Of a DNA stretch of 64,000 nucleotides, positions 1-10,792 are shown piece by piece. Under the pieces are notes generated by a model, which was not told the origin of the DNA, ran no database searches, and worked only from the letters and a program-made list of their open reading frames with translations. Source of the stretch: Sphaerulina vaccinii (lineage: Eukaryota; Ascomycota; Dothideomycetes; Mycosphaerellales; Mycosphaerellaceae); NCBI GenBank assembly GCA_022570795.1, contig JAKUDP010000002.1, forward strand, positions 2,232,001-2,296,000, read 5' to 3'. Both the position numbers and the translations under genes were made by a program. Within the stretch, counting starts at the first letter, position 1; every line of letters starts with the position of its first letter.

Positions 1-1
1 T

Positions 2-1713
2 CTACGCTTTGGTCTCATTTTCTCCCATGTAGAACAATGTATTGTAGCTTAGCATGTCTGTAAATGTGCAGAACTCGACTGCGCCCAGCTCAAACTCTCC
101 TTGTGCCATGTCCAGTACTGCGCTCAGTGTGTTGTCCAAATCACTTCTATCCTTGCCATCTATGTGACGCAAGTAGTAGCAAATGGTGATATGAAAGATG
201 TATGACTCGTGATCAATTGCTCGAAAGCCAAACAAAGTGTCTGCTAGAACATCTCGAAGTCGTCGTAATCGATGATCCTCGGCCGGCGTTGCGCCTGTCA
301 CTCTGACTCCAATGCCAGTGCCATTGTCTGCATCGAAGCCAGACATACGAACTTGGTAGGGCGGCCCTAGACCGAGATCTGGTAGTTTCAAGCCGAGAAC
401 TTGGAGCTTTCGAGCGAAGTCTTGGGTACATTGCTCGATTGGCATGTTTTCCTTGCTCGGAGGCCATGTTCCGCAATCTCGGATCTTGTCACGAACACCA
501 CCCAGAATGGTCATATGCCAAGAGCTAGGTGGAACAAGGTACATGAGTGAAGATAAAGTTGAATGAGTGCGAAGCGCCGCGTAAATGCGGTGCAGCTTGG
601 GCAGGACCAGCGACGTGGGTGGTATATGACAGATTGTTGTGTTGCCCTTGTACAACGAAGGAGCTCCTTGTGGCGAGAACTTGATGGGGACTCCGCCAGG
701 ATACAATGCACGTGGCTGTACACTCGCAGATTCTGGCCCATATGTTGATCTTCTGTCATCCAGCACAGTCCAGAACTCCTGGGCAAAGTGCCGCTGATCC
801 TCAGACGGAGCAGGTCTGATTGCCAGGTAGCGACGGTTGTCGACAGGAGGATTCCAGCCGCCTGGATGGCCATCTACCATAATGCCACCAGCCTCGGACA
901 GAATGCACCAAGCAGCAGCGACGTCCCAGGCCCAACAACCACATTGCCAAAATGCATCCTGTTGCCCGCCAGCCACTCTACAGATCGTCTGAGCAGCTGA
1001 GCCATGAAACCTTAGAGCGTGTACGAATCTGCCTCCTTTCGCAGCATCACTAGAAGCCAGGGTCGTGAAGACGTGCACGTTGAGGTCGAAATCTGGACCG
1101 GAGCGATCGCTACAGTACTCTAGACCAATACAAGCGGACTTCAGTCCTGCGAGAGGTGGTATCGGCACGAAGAGCGGAAGCTCTTGACACAACTCCCGTG
1201 TTCTGTAGAGAGCACCGTATCCTTTGGCGGCACTCCAAAGCTCGAATTCAAAATCGAATCGAGAAGGTCTGTACACAACACCAACCACTGGAAGTTTCTC
1301 CACGGTCAAGCCAATGGAAACGCACGACTCAGGAAGTCCATGTACAAAGTTCGCTGTGCCGTCGATAGGATCTACTATGAAAGTAGGCTGATCAGTGATA
1401 ATGCTTGCTCCAGACTTGTATGTCTCCTCGCCAACGAATAGATAGTTGGGAAACCGAGTCAACAGACGTTCCGATATGAACGCTTCAACTTGGCGATCCA
1501 CTTGCGTAACGACGTCTGCGGCTGTGTATAGCTGATTAGTATATATGTTCACAGCATCAGGTGTTGATGATAGAAGCGATTACCATTCTTCTTCGTCTCT
1601 ATAACCAACTGAGCTGGCTTGGCAGAACGTATTAGGCTGCCAGCTGCGATTGCAGTCTCCTCAACGAAGCTGCGTATTTCTTGAAGATCCAGCATTTCCA
1701 GTGTCGGAGACAT
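2..1713 (-). CDS. Inositol monophosphatase fused to a 2H phosphoesterase (DUF1868-like) domain
   Basis: Two exons, 1584-1713 and 2-1521, are joined across a 62-bp GT-AG intron and give 549 aa. The join restores the family's N-terminal run (ETKKN|AADVVTQVD), which the uninterrupted frame lacks. The IMPase half shows the metal site GEE (about 74-76), DPIDGTANF (94-102) and WDVAAAW (from 242), so it should hydrolyse an inositol phosphate or a similar sugar phosphate with Mg2+. From about residue 315 the same exon continues into a DUF1868-like domain starting with YPGGVP-KFSP. That domain carries two HxT motifs, HMT at about 379 and HIT at about 487, the signature of 2H phosphoesterases. There is no stop or intron between the halves. 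The gene is divergent from the sugar permease at 2378. The substrate of the second domain is unknown. Confidence 0.85.
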
Positions 1714-2377
1714 GATAGTCGATCAATGGCAAGCTTCAGACAATATGACAACAGGCGAAATCTTCCGAACGGTACCGGGTCATTCTTCGTATGGAGAGCA
1801 AGTTCGAGAATCCGGTACAGGGTGTTGTCTGCACCACAGAGTGGCACAGACTCCTTGCCCGAGCTTCCTAGCACCGGAGGAAAGCCAAGGGCGAAGATGA
1901 GATCTTCACGCACTCATTCGGATATGAGGTTGGTCGTCGCGAATTCGTATCGGGATCCAGATAGGCAATTGCCTAAAAGCGATTCCAGAACAGCCATATA
2001 AACTTTGCCATCCCAGTCGAACACGAGCCATTGGATGGTATTCATCCGCGAGCCAAGGCACGTGGCGATAATGTCGCTCGTGATACGCTCGATATAAGAG
2101 GTGATGGACTGCCATGTGGCCACCACGTTCTGGTGAACCACTCTCGACATTGGTTGCGAGCTGACGGCAGCTCTTCGTCGGCGATATTGTTCGCATTGGG
2201 CCATTGTCATTGTAGGTTGCAACAGCCTTAGCTACCATGTGAGATCCATTCGATCGTGTTGGAGATGTCAGCTGTCAAGGACTCTTTTGTCAGGACGCAC
2301 CGCTCCATACACCTGTCTGGCATCACTTTTCCTCTTCATGGACCTCGGAGTTCGTCTCCTCGATATTGAAGGCAGCC
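1714..2377. other. Divergent intergenic region, IMPase fusion / MFS permease
   Basis: This is the shared upstream region of the two divergent genes. Two open stretches lie on the minus strand in the same frame (1914-2222 and 1632-1913), separated by a single TGA. They match no family I recognise and the second overlaps IMPase exon 1, so I do not call a gene. No clear TATA box was seen. Confidence 0.4.
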
Positions 2378-4211
2378 ATGAGTGCAAACAGACCTCCTTC
2401 ACCTAGCAAGGACAAGGCAGCGGTGTCCATAGATGAGCACACAATCGTCGATGCAAATGAAGCCAACGACCAAGAACATCGCATAACACTCCGACAAGCA
2501 CTGCAACTTTATCCCAAAGCTATCTTCTGGAGTGTCGTCTTGTCAGCTGTAGTGATCCAAGAGGGCTACGACACGAAGCTCATCAGTGCCTTGTTCGCCC
2601 AGCCAGCTTTCGTACACGATTTCGGGCACAAGGCGAAGAAGGGCTATGAGATCTCAGCTGCTTGGCAGGCGGGTTTGACGAATGGTAGTGCAGTTGGTCA
2701 ACTGCTCGGGCTTATCGTCGCTGGGTGGCTGACAGACCGATATGGGTTTCGAAAAACGATGATCGGAGGATTGATCGCCTGTGCTTGTTGCATCTTCATT
2801 CCATTCTTCGCAAAATCGTTGACGGTGCTGGAGGTCGGCCAGGTGTTATTCGGTAAGTACTTCCACTCCTGAATCCACTGGAGCTGTTCTAGACGGCAGA
2901 GTAACAAGATACTTCTCTGGGGCATTCTACTAAGTTGGTTCGAAGGCGTCCCACTTGGCTTCTTTCAGGTGACAACGGTCATCTATGCTCTCGAGGTCTG
3001 TCCAACATGTCTTGCGCCGTACCTGATCAATTACGTTGCTGCGTGTTGGGTAAGTGACCACAACAGACTTGCTCCTTTGTGGAGTGATCAGATCAACAGC
3101 TGCTGATGGAGTGTAGTCTTTTGGTCACCTCATCTCTGCAGGTATACTTCGCGGGACTTTGAGTATGACAACCCAATGGGCATACAGGATTCCCTTTGCA
3201 GTGCAATGGTTCTGGGCAGCTCTTCTGATTCCATTAATATACTTCGCTCCAGAATCGCCTTGGTGGCTTGTACGGAAAGGCCGGCTCGACGAGGCAAAGG
3301 CGGTGGTCCAGCGGCTCACGTCTCCAGAAGTCGCTGCTCGAGGAGATGTTGACTTTGATATCGACAAGAATATCGCCTTCATGGTAATGACAACCGCCAT
3401 TGAACGAAGGTTCAGAGACGAGGCTTCCTATGCGGCTTGCTTCAAGGGAGCAAACCTTCGCCGTACGCTGATCACGGCTGTGATCTATATGATCCAGACG
3501 TTCAACGGGAACCCATTGCGAAGTTATTCGACGTATTTCTTGAAGCAGGCCGGCTTGCCGACCGACCAGGCTTTCAACATGTCGATCGGAGGATATTGTT
3601 TGTCAATTGCAGGCGTTCTCTTCTCGGTGAGTCCGGCCAGCAGCTATTGACGTTGCGTTCGAAGTGTTGTCTCTAACGTGTATGTTGAGTAGTGGGTGCT
3701 TCTACCTCTAGCCGGACGACGTACCATATACAATTGGGCTCTCGTCCTCATGTGTGGCGTGAACATCATCATCGGCGCCCTTGGAGTCAAGCAAGTTGCA
3801 ACCCATGAGACAGGGTACTCCTGGGGGATCGGGGTCGTCCTTCTGGCATCACAATTCCTCTATAGCTGCTCCATCGGACCCTTAACAAACACTTTCTGCG
3901 CCGAGCTGCCATCGGCTCTCCTTCGTGGCAAGACGATATCGCTGGCGAGGTGGGCATACATTATCACAACAATCGGCGCAGGAGTTCTGACACCTTATAT
4001 GTTGAATTCCACAGCCTGGAACTGGTCTGCAAGAACCGGATTCCTGTTCTTTGGCACCTGCTTTCTTTCTGTAGTCTTTAGCTACTTCTGCGTGCCTGAG
4101 CCAAAGCATCGAACCACAGCTGAGCTGGACATCCTCTTCGAGAACAGGACCCCGGCACGCCATTTTCCTAGGACGCACGTAGATGCAGTCGAGGAACTGG
4201 CAGGAAGGTAG
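2378..4211 (+). CDS. MFS sugar (alpha-glucoside/hexose type) permease
   Basis: Four exons (2378-2852, 2946-3049, 3117-3626, 3693-4211) give 535 aa. The ATG at 2378 follows a good context (gcagccATG). Introns of 93, 67 and 66 bp were placed so that the family motifs join, for example GQVLFG|VPLGFFQ and AACW|SFGHLISAGILRG. Sugar-porter features include GYDTKLI in TM1, the loop DRYGFRK, and PESPWWLVRKGRLDEA before the central cytoplasmic loop. The residues resemble the MAL61/alpha-glucoside branch, so plasma-membrane uptake of a sugar or oligosaccharide by proton symport is likely. The exact substrate cannot be read from sequence. Twelve membrane segments are expected. The neighbour is a sugar-phosphatase-like gene on the opposite strand. 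Confidence 0.85.
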
Positions 4212-4851
4212 GACAAATGTCTATCGACGCCTTAGAGGAAAGGCAAGCCATGCTGGTATGATGGTAGTCGTGGACCGAGGAGCAATAGAATATGTGTCCG
4301 TTTCTCGGTGGAGAGCAAACTCGAAAGAATAAGAAGAGACGGGCTTGTGCGTGCAGTCGCGAATTGCAAGAATGTGTTTATATACGTCTCCTGTGCGATG
4401 TGCGTGATTCTTTCATGTCGGACGTTGGACGCGAGATGAACACGGGGAAAAAAAGTTGGCAGCTCCCGTTGCGTTACGTAAGCCAGAATCAAGATAGACT
4501 GTCGTCCCATTCTTCCAAAGTCCATATTGAACTTACATCCTTGATTCGATTTAGTATGAACTCACTGTATGGGAAAATCCGAGAGAACATGTTGAGTCGA
4601 CAGCATTGTATGGCAGTAGTTCTCTGATGCATCTCATTAAACAAGACATTTTATTCCAGCAACTCACCTGGCAAATTCTGTCGATATAAGTTGTGCTGAC
4701 TCCGAGGTTCCCAACAATAATACAACTGTGTCATTTCGACAGCAACCCATAATCGACAGCCCCCGAACACCACGCCAGTACGCGACAGTAAACTCAAAGT
4801 TCCGTTTTCTCTGATGTACAAAAAGCAGCCTCAGACTGATAACCATCCCCC
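4212..4851. other. Convergent 3' intergenic region
   Basis: This stretch lies between the tail of the MFS permease (+) and the tail of the velvet-like gene (-), so it should hold both 3' UTRs. I see no supportable gene or repeat in it. Confidence 0.4.
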
Positions 4852-5529
4852 TCAAGCGCGACCATGCTTGCGAGCTGTACTGGTGCTCCCAGTAGTGCTG
4901 CGTCGCTCGACTCTTATCGATTCGCTATCGGTTGCGAGCACAGTTGAGCCGCCAGATGATCCAGAACTGCCCATCTTAATGAGCGTCACACGTAGTCGAT
5001 ATGATCCAGGTTGTCGAATGAGTAGCTGAGGGAATGTCAAGTAGCCAAGTGCAACACGGCAAGGCTGACTACGTGCAAGACTTTCAGTAATGTGATCCGG
5101 GCATTCGTGAACCGAATCAAACATCTTCTGTCCAGTCAGAGTACCACATTCGACAGGCGTTCGCTCGCCACTTCTTGAATCTGACACTAAAGACACGACT
5201 CCCATCAATCGCGACGTGTCCATATCTTGATATCTGGCAACCATTTCTGGGGAGGAACACCTTAAGCTGACCATCACTGACGTCTCCACGGTTTGGCCAA
5301 AGACGATTGCACGAGTTGGCTGCCCAATGACATCAAGCTCGAAAGTAGGGGCTTCTGATTTTGATGCGAATGAAGACTCTCGGCGGTGGCTAGACTTGGA
5401 GTCAGACGGGCGCCTGGAAGTGCTGTGTTTCGAACGTTGCCTGTCATCATCTCGGCGGCTGCTGCTGCGACCCTTGCTGCCGTCGACAGCACGAGGACCG
5501 CTTCCGTCACGAAGGTACGACTCCGACAT
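4852..5529 (-). CDS. Small velvet-domain-like protein
   Basis: A single exon of 225 aa. Residues 1-60 are Ser/Arg/Lys-rich and probably disordered, with basic patches that could act as a nuclear signal. From about 62 to 200 the order of elements resembles a velvet domain: an IGQPTRAIVFGQ-like start, a middle Ser/Cys region, then ALGYLTFPQLLIRQPGSYRL and VTLIKMG, which match the 'FPDLSVR..G.YRL.F.L' core of VosA/VelB proteins. Velvet proteins bind DNA and coordinate development with secondary metabolism. This one is shorter and more divergent than VeA, VelB, VelC or VosA, so it may be an extra or derived member. Family assignment is moderate and function is inferred only. Confidence 0.6.
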   Translation of the reverse strand: MSESYLRDGSGPRAVDGSKGRSSSRRDDDRQRSKHSTSRRPSDSKSSHRRESSFASKSEAPTFELDVIGQPTRAIVFGQTVETSVMVSLRCSSPEMVARYQDMDTSRLMGVVSLVSDSRSGERTPVECGTLTGQKMFDSVHECPDHITESLARSQPCRVALGYLTFPQLLIRQPGSYRLRVTLIKMGSSGSSGGSTVLATDSESIRVERRSTTGSTSTARKHGRA

Positions 5530-8341
5530 TGTGAGGTGATTGGATGCGAGAGTGAACGTTGCAGTAAGGAGTCTTTTGACAGCGTTTCAAGTCAAGTCTG
5601 ATGGAATAGCAGATGGTAGCCGCGGCCAATGAGGAACTGGGACAGTGTTAGCAGGGTCTCACGACGTCAGCCACGAGGGCAGCATCAAGGTCGCAGCGAA
5701 TCTGCCTTGGGGCACCGGGCAACTTACAATGGTGTAGACTGTAGTAACTTGAAACTCCTGAAGCAAGATGGCGCTGCTGTCGTTGCGGAGAAGCGGTGTG
5801 TTGGTGGAGAGTTTGGTAGGTTGGACTCGAGTGGTCAGGAGCTGTACCGGTCCGATGGGAAGCTGAACCTTAGAAGTTATATACCACTTCACGACAACGT
5901 CTCTGTACAGCCTGCCCTTCGGAAGATCTCTTTCGAATCTCAAATTAGCTCCCTGCTCAAATCAATCATGAGCTGCCGCGTATATCGTCATGTCCCGCTA
6001 GGGTCAAAGAACATGAGAAGGAACTCCTCCATCCAGGGCGATCGGACGTCAAATCTACCCTTCTCGGAACCGCCAGCGCTACTCGGAAGGCCGCCTGTGA
6101 TGCTCGATCGGGTGGCACGCATGATCACGGTCCTTAGATCTGCCTCGTAGGGGACACACAGGGCTCGCGAGGCGCGGCGGGTACTAGGCCAAGGGCAGAA
6201 AGATGCTGGGCATGGACGAGACCAGTCATGGGCTGCAGTCCTGGATAAGCTTGAAGATGTCCGAAGTCATCTCGGCTCGCCTCAGACATGAGCTTGCATT
6301 GATTTGTCCATCTGACGAATCGGTCGATCGCATGCGCAATCTGGACAAGACGATGTGAGGATGTGATCTTCCCAAGGACCAGATCGCCTGGTTTCCGACG
6401 CCACGGCACCGGAGAACAAGGCAGACGCCCTGCAAACATATCCCAGGCCTCGTCAAAACACGTAGAGCCGGTGCGAATTTACGCTCTGCCCGTGCATAGA
6501 TTGGCCAGAGAGTAGCAGACATCGGCCATTGCGTCTTGCTGTTACCGAATCAAGAGCCGGAATCTTTTTTAATTAGAGACACTCGCACGCCTCTGTGCAA
6601 CCGACCGAGTAGGTAGGTAGTACTTTGCGCCTCGTTCTAGTTCTCAGGATGAGTGCTTCATACGCGCACTCGCGGCAGCCCGTGATTTCATACATTCGTG
6701 GCCGCCGAGTATGTCCGTCTCATGGTGGTCGTCCCGTGGAGGTCAGGAATGACACAGGGAACGAAGAGCGACCAGGGTCACACAGTGCACCATCGCTCTC
6801 TGATGGCTCATGTCGTGCAGCGGCTGGAGATCCCGCGGAAGAGCAGCCGCTGCGCTATCGTCAATCTGAGGTAACGCCCAGTCCAGATCTATGGGCTCAT
6901 GAAGTGCTGCTGCGCGGTGGCCTTCCATTGCAAAACCCCCGGTTCATCGGAGGAGCTCCAGCAACCATGGACAGATTGCTCGGTGGGGTCGTACATCTGC
7001 CGAGTTCTCCATCGGGGAGTCGCAGACATCTCCATCCAGCCCTTGCTTCAGATAGATCAGATCTTGGTCTTCTACAGCCCGGAGGTCTCCATAGGGCGAG
7101 AAAGTCGCGTAGGGTTGAGACGACCACGCTCATGAACGTGCGCTCTGTGAATGTGATACACCACGACCTGTCAGCTTTTTCCGTTGCTGTCGGAATTTCA
7201 GCTGTCACTCGATGTGGATGTGGTGCATTGGTGTCGTTGGGTTGAAAGTCTTTGCACGCGCCTCGGTCAAGCTCTGACGTTGGCTGCATTCTGGAAGAGG
7301 CCTGATCCTTGTCGCCACCCTTGCTGGGTTGGTCGTGCTTGCTCTTTCTCGAAAGAAAGCAGAACTTGCACAGCAGCATGCGAGATGAAGGAGTGGGCAG
7401 CACCAGACTACGGCATGCCGGCTGTCTCGTTGATCCCGAAGCTCATTCGGGCGAAGCCTGAGAGACATTATTGCACTGATACCTAGGTATGCGAAGTATG
7501 AATCGGCGAGGCTGCAGGTGGCATCGTGCTGCTACCACGCATCGTAGCAGCATGGCGGACGCTGTGCGCGCGCGGCACGGTCATTCCGATATGCAGGTAC
7601 GCATACACCGTCTGCGATAATTCGATCTGGTTGTTCTGCCACGCTGGGACACGTCAGAAGCATTCGGCTACGTGCAGCAGACGCGCCCGTGGCAGAGCTC
7701 ATCGACAGCCGTGGCTTACAGGTCTCTTGCCCGTAAAGAATCGGTCCCGTAACCACGACCTGCACACCTACTCGATTCCGACGCTGTGGCTGATCAGCTG
7801 CTTAACCACTATGCCGGTGCGACTTCCGAGAGCTCCACGGCCAAACCGTTGTGCAGAATAGCTCGGACCTTTTCGAAACGCTGCGATCGCCCAAATACGA
7901 CCTGCTTTGGTGAGGCCTCTCCACAAACCTGTGCTTGGCTGGCTTTCAAAAAGTCCGAGCTATTCTGCACGGCGGTTTGACGGCTTTGTCGAGCAGTTGT
8001 GCAACTACGGTGCAACTACACTGGGCATGCGCACTCCCTCGATTCGTTCCATGTCTGTTCGAGGCTGATGTGGCGTCAAGTTTGGGAGAACTGTTTGGGA
8101 ATGGATGAAAGTATGCTCAAGATAGTACTCCCATCTCGGGATCAGGTCTTTGTCATGGTGACGCTACGTCTGTTGGACTTCACCTCTCCTGCTAAGAGCT
8201 CCAACATTATTCAGGACTTGATGTTACGACATGCTTAATTTGATTTACATCTATGCTAATAACAAATAGTCAATGCTTCGTTATCCTGGGTATCATCGCA
8301 ATGGACTATTCCTGTTCTTCCATTTACCAATCCCCATCACT
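5530..8341. other. 2.8-kb gene-poor region
   Basis: Upstream of the velvet-like gene and downstream of SPT8. Open frames occur on both strands (for example 5629-6150 +, 6134-6439 -, 6625-7245 +, 6897-7403 -), but none shows a recognisable domain, a convincing start or a splice pattern. Near 7842-7979 lies a MITE-like inverted-repeat element, listed separately. The stretch could be a long promoter, a non-coding transcript or decayed sequence. Confidence 0.4.
7842..7979. mobile_element. MITE-like element, 138 bp, with terminal inverted repeats and 5-bp TSD
   Basis: The two ends are inverted copies. The left end starts CAAACCGTTGTGCAG and the reverse complement of the right end starts CAAACCGCCGTGCAG. 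An 18-bp core (gtgcagaatagctcggac, 7851-7868) is perfectly inverted at 7953-7970, and similarity continues for about 35 bp. The element is flanked by an exact direct repeat ACGGC (7837-7841 and 7980-7984), as expected for a target-site duplication. It is too short to encode a transposase, so it would be a non-autonomous class II element. The superfamily is not determinable here. Confidence 0.7.
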
Positions 8342-10435
8342 TTATACCGAAGAACTCCTCACAGCATGCCATGCTCCTGCTGCATCCTGTATCCCGACCT
8401 CGTATCCCAACAAAACCTCGGTTCCGCCCCCTTCCCAACCTCTATTCCCCGCCGCCGATAACATGAATCTACAAGAAGGATCAAGATGTATAGCACTGAT
8501 GACCCCACCCCTATGCCCAGGCACGATCGTGAATGGCGTTTTCGAATGCTTCTGTGTGTCGGGCTGTTGCAAATCGTAGATTCTCAAAATATCCTGGCTT
8601 GCGCATACCAGATGTCTCTTGTTCGGCATCGCTCGTACTGCATATACAGGTCCGCTGCCCTGCTGGAATCGAAAAGTTCGATTAGGTTTACTGCGTTTCG
8701 AGCCAAGGTTATGTATCGAATACTCATCCACAGTGCAGTTCTTGCGGCCAGCATAGAAAAAGTTACCATCGGGTGACCAGCACGCGCCAGTGCACCAAGG
8801 GGGCGTACCGGGATCTGTGGGGATTTTGGCGATGGGCATAGCCATTCGACGATCCCATATTCTTAAGGTCCCATCAAATGAGGCATCGAGAAAGGTGCTT
8901 TCGGATTGAGTAGGGAGTTCTGACTTGGTCTCACTCTCATCGTTAGTGGGTGGAGCTGTCAGTGGCTCATCCGTATGCGGTAGGCCATTGGTCACAAGAG
9001 CACCGAGCCGTTCACCTTCCGTCTGTGTTGGTACCGTTGCTAATGCTGTCTCTGCCTGGGACATGCTTGACTCAGCATTGGCTGCCGCTGTCACTGAGGC
9101 TGTTGACTCTGCATCGGCCTTGCTTGCTTGCTCAGCATCTCCGCTTCCAGTCTGTTGCGTTACTAGGTCACCACTTGCTGCATCGGGACCCGCGGAAGTC
9201 TGCATTCCCGTCTCGAGTGCTCGAGTCAAGTCGTCATCGTCATCACCAAAGGCATTTCCACTACCGCTTCCGCCTCCGGCTACCCCGGTGTCGTCGCCGA
9301 ATAGTGATCCATGATCTCCATCGCCAAACAGACTACCATCTGGAGAACCCGCTTCATCTTCGTTGCCCGCAAGTGCAGACGGTCGTCGACTCGGACCATT
9401 TGAGAAGTTGGCTGAGGTCAACTTGTCAGCATTGTTACTCGAGAACGTCCCATTTCCAGGATCTTGGTATGCTTCGGAGACTTCAGGAACGGGCGTGGAA
9501 CTGAATGGCCGCAGCTCGATGGCACTTATCTGACTGCTTGCACCTTTGAAGGACCGAACAACTTTGCCGGTGTTGAGATCCCATTCGTGAATGTTCTTGT
9601 CCCAGCTGCCCGATAAGAAACGGTTCTCATTATCGGCCAATGTAAGAACTGACACAGCACTGGTGTGTTCTCTCAAGGTCGTGATGAGTTGACCAGTGGA
9701 GTGCCTCGCAGTCTGCAGATTGATTCCGCCAGACTCGAGCCCAGACAGCAGCCATATGGCTTGCTTCTCCACGGCCAGTGAGTAGACCGGGCTTGTCCAC
9801 TTTCCTTCATCCGAATTTCGAGGTGGCGTTTGTAATGAACGTTCTTCATTCTCCCAGTAAGTTACCATCGACCCAGCCTTCATGACACTGTCCACAAAGG
9901 GATGTTTCTGAGCAACAGTGAGAGGAACTTTGCCATTTGCAGTATCCACCCAGTCGTATTTGCGAATGTAGCCGTCTGTACCGCCGGTGAAGACATACTT
10001 CATATTAGGTGTCGCGCACACAGCATTGATGGACGTGCTATGCGGTGCAGCCATGGTAGGTACGATGTCATAGGCTTGGGCGGTCAATGCCTCCGGCCTG
10101 ATAGAAGGCACATAGACACTGGCAGCTCCAGCTCCAGCTCCAGCCTTGGGAGATCTCACACCAGATCCTTGAGGCGAGGGGGAGTTCACCACGACTTCCG
10201 GATTGTGGCCGCCTGCTGGCCGTTGCGCATTGGCTGCTCTTTGCGAAGGCGAGTCTTGCTCTTCATCATCGTCGCCGTCATTGTCATCGTCGTTTTCATC
10301 ATCATCCTCGCCTCCGTCGTCTTCATCGTCCATGTCCTGGTCGCCATCCTGGTCTGCATCGTTCACATCTTCCATCTCCTCGTCCTCATTCTCGTTCTCG
10401 TTCTCTTCCTCTTCCAGGTCATCGTTGTCGTCCAT
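8342..10435 (-). CDS. SPT8: SAGA complex WD40 subunit Spt8
   Basis: A single uninterrupted exon of 697 aa. Residues 1-65 are almost all Asp/Glu/Asn, the acidic start seen in Spt8 proteins. Next come a Ser/Pro linker and WD40 repeats, recognisable by YVFTGGTDGYIRKYDW, RFLSGSWDKNIHEWDL and FDGTLRIWDRR. Between the third and fourth repeats is a long low-complexity insert rich in Gly, Asp, Ala and Thr (about residues 310-520). Spt8 is the SAGA subunit that contacts TBP and modulates its delivery to promoters in the nucleus. The match covers the full length. The end lies close to the gene-poor region and the start faces the 3' end of the alcohol dehydrogenase. Confidence 0.9.
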   Translation of the reverse strand: MDDNDDLEEEENENENEDEEMEDVNDADQDGDQDMDDEDDGGEDDDENDDDNDGDDDEEQDSPSQRAANAQRPAGGHNPEVVVNSPSPQGSGVRSPKAGAGAGAASVYVPSIRPEALTAQAYDIVPTMAAPHSTSINAVCATPNMKYVFTGGTDGYIRKYDWVDTANGKVPLTVAQKHPFVDSVMKAGSMVTYWENEERSLQTPPRNSDEGKWTSPVYSLAVEKQAIWLLSGLESGGINLQTARHSTGQLITTLREHTSAVSVLTLADNENRFLSGSWDKNIHEWDLNTGKVVRSFKGASSQISAIELRPFSSTPVPEVSEAYQDPGNGTFSSNNADKLTSANFSNGPSRRPSALAGNEDEAGSPDGSLFGDGDHGSLFGDDTGVAGGGSGSGNAFGDDDDDLTRALETGMQTSAGPDAASGDLVTQQTGSGDAEQASKADAESTASVTAAANAESSMSQAETALATVPTQTEGERLGALVTNGLPHTDEPLTAPPTNDESETKSELPTQSESTFLDASFDGTLRIWDRRMAMPIAKIPTDPGTPPWCTGACWSPDGNFFYAGRKNCTVDEYSIHNLGSKRSKPNRTFRFQQGSGPVYAVRAMPNKRHLVCASQDILRIYDLQQPDTQKHSKTPFTIVPGHRGGVISAIHLDPSCRFMLSAAGNRGWEGGGTEVLLGYEVGIQDAAGAWHAVRSSSV

Positions 10436-10792
10436 TGCCGAATGACTGTGGGTGATATCTGGTTTCTGATTAGTAACTAAGCCTATAGCTGTGTGCGTGT
10501 GAGAGTAAGAATTGCAGGCGGTAGGCCAAGGAGATTGTTGTTCCTTGAAGCTCCTCTAACGAAGCTCTCCACATTAGCAGGAATTAAGGTCTCACGCTAC
10601 AGCAGAGCCCCAAAAGCTTAGCCATCGTCTCTATTATTAGCCATTACTCACATGCACATGAAGTCGTAAATGAGAAGCATAGACAGAAATTGGCAAACAT
10701 AACGGGTTGAAAGAGTAAGCTGATTTACAAGTGTTCTTTGCTATATACAACATCTCTCTCTATTCACCTCCTCCTCACTGCGTGTCCAGCAC
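10436..10792. other. Intergenic, SPT8 upstream / ADH downstream
   Basis: This is the short region between two minus-strand genes. It should contain the SPT8 promoter and the 3' UTR of the alcohol dehydrogenase. I see no separate gene. Confidence 0.4.

Noticed and set aside
1632..2222. Two minus-strand open frames in one phase, separated by a single TGA, upstream of the IMPase fusion
   Set aside because: No recognisable domain, no splice pattern that removes the stop convincingly, and the second overlaps IMPase exon 1.
6625..7403. Overlapping long frames of 206 aa (+) and 168 aa (-)
   Set aside because: They are mirror images over GC-rich sequence, with no domain, no good start context and no conserved motif.
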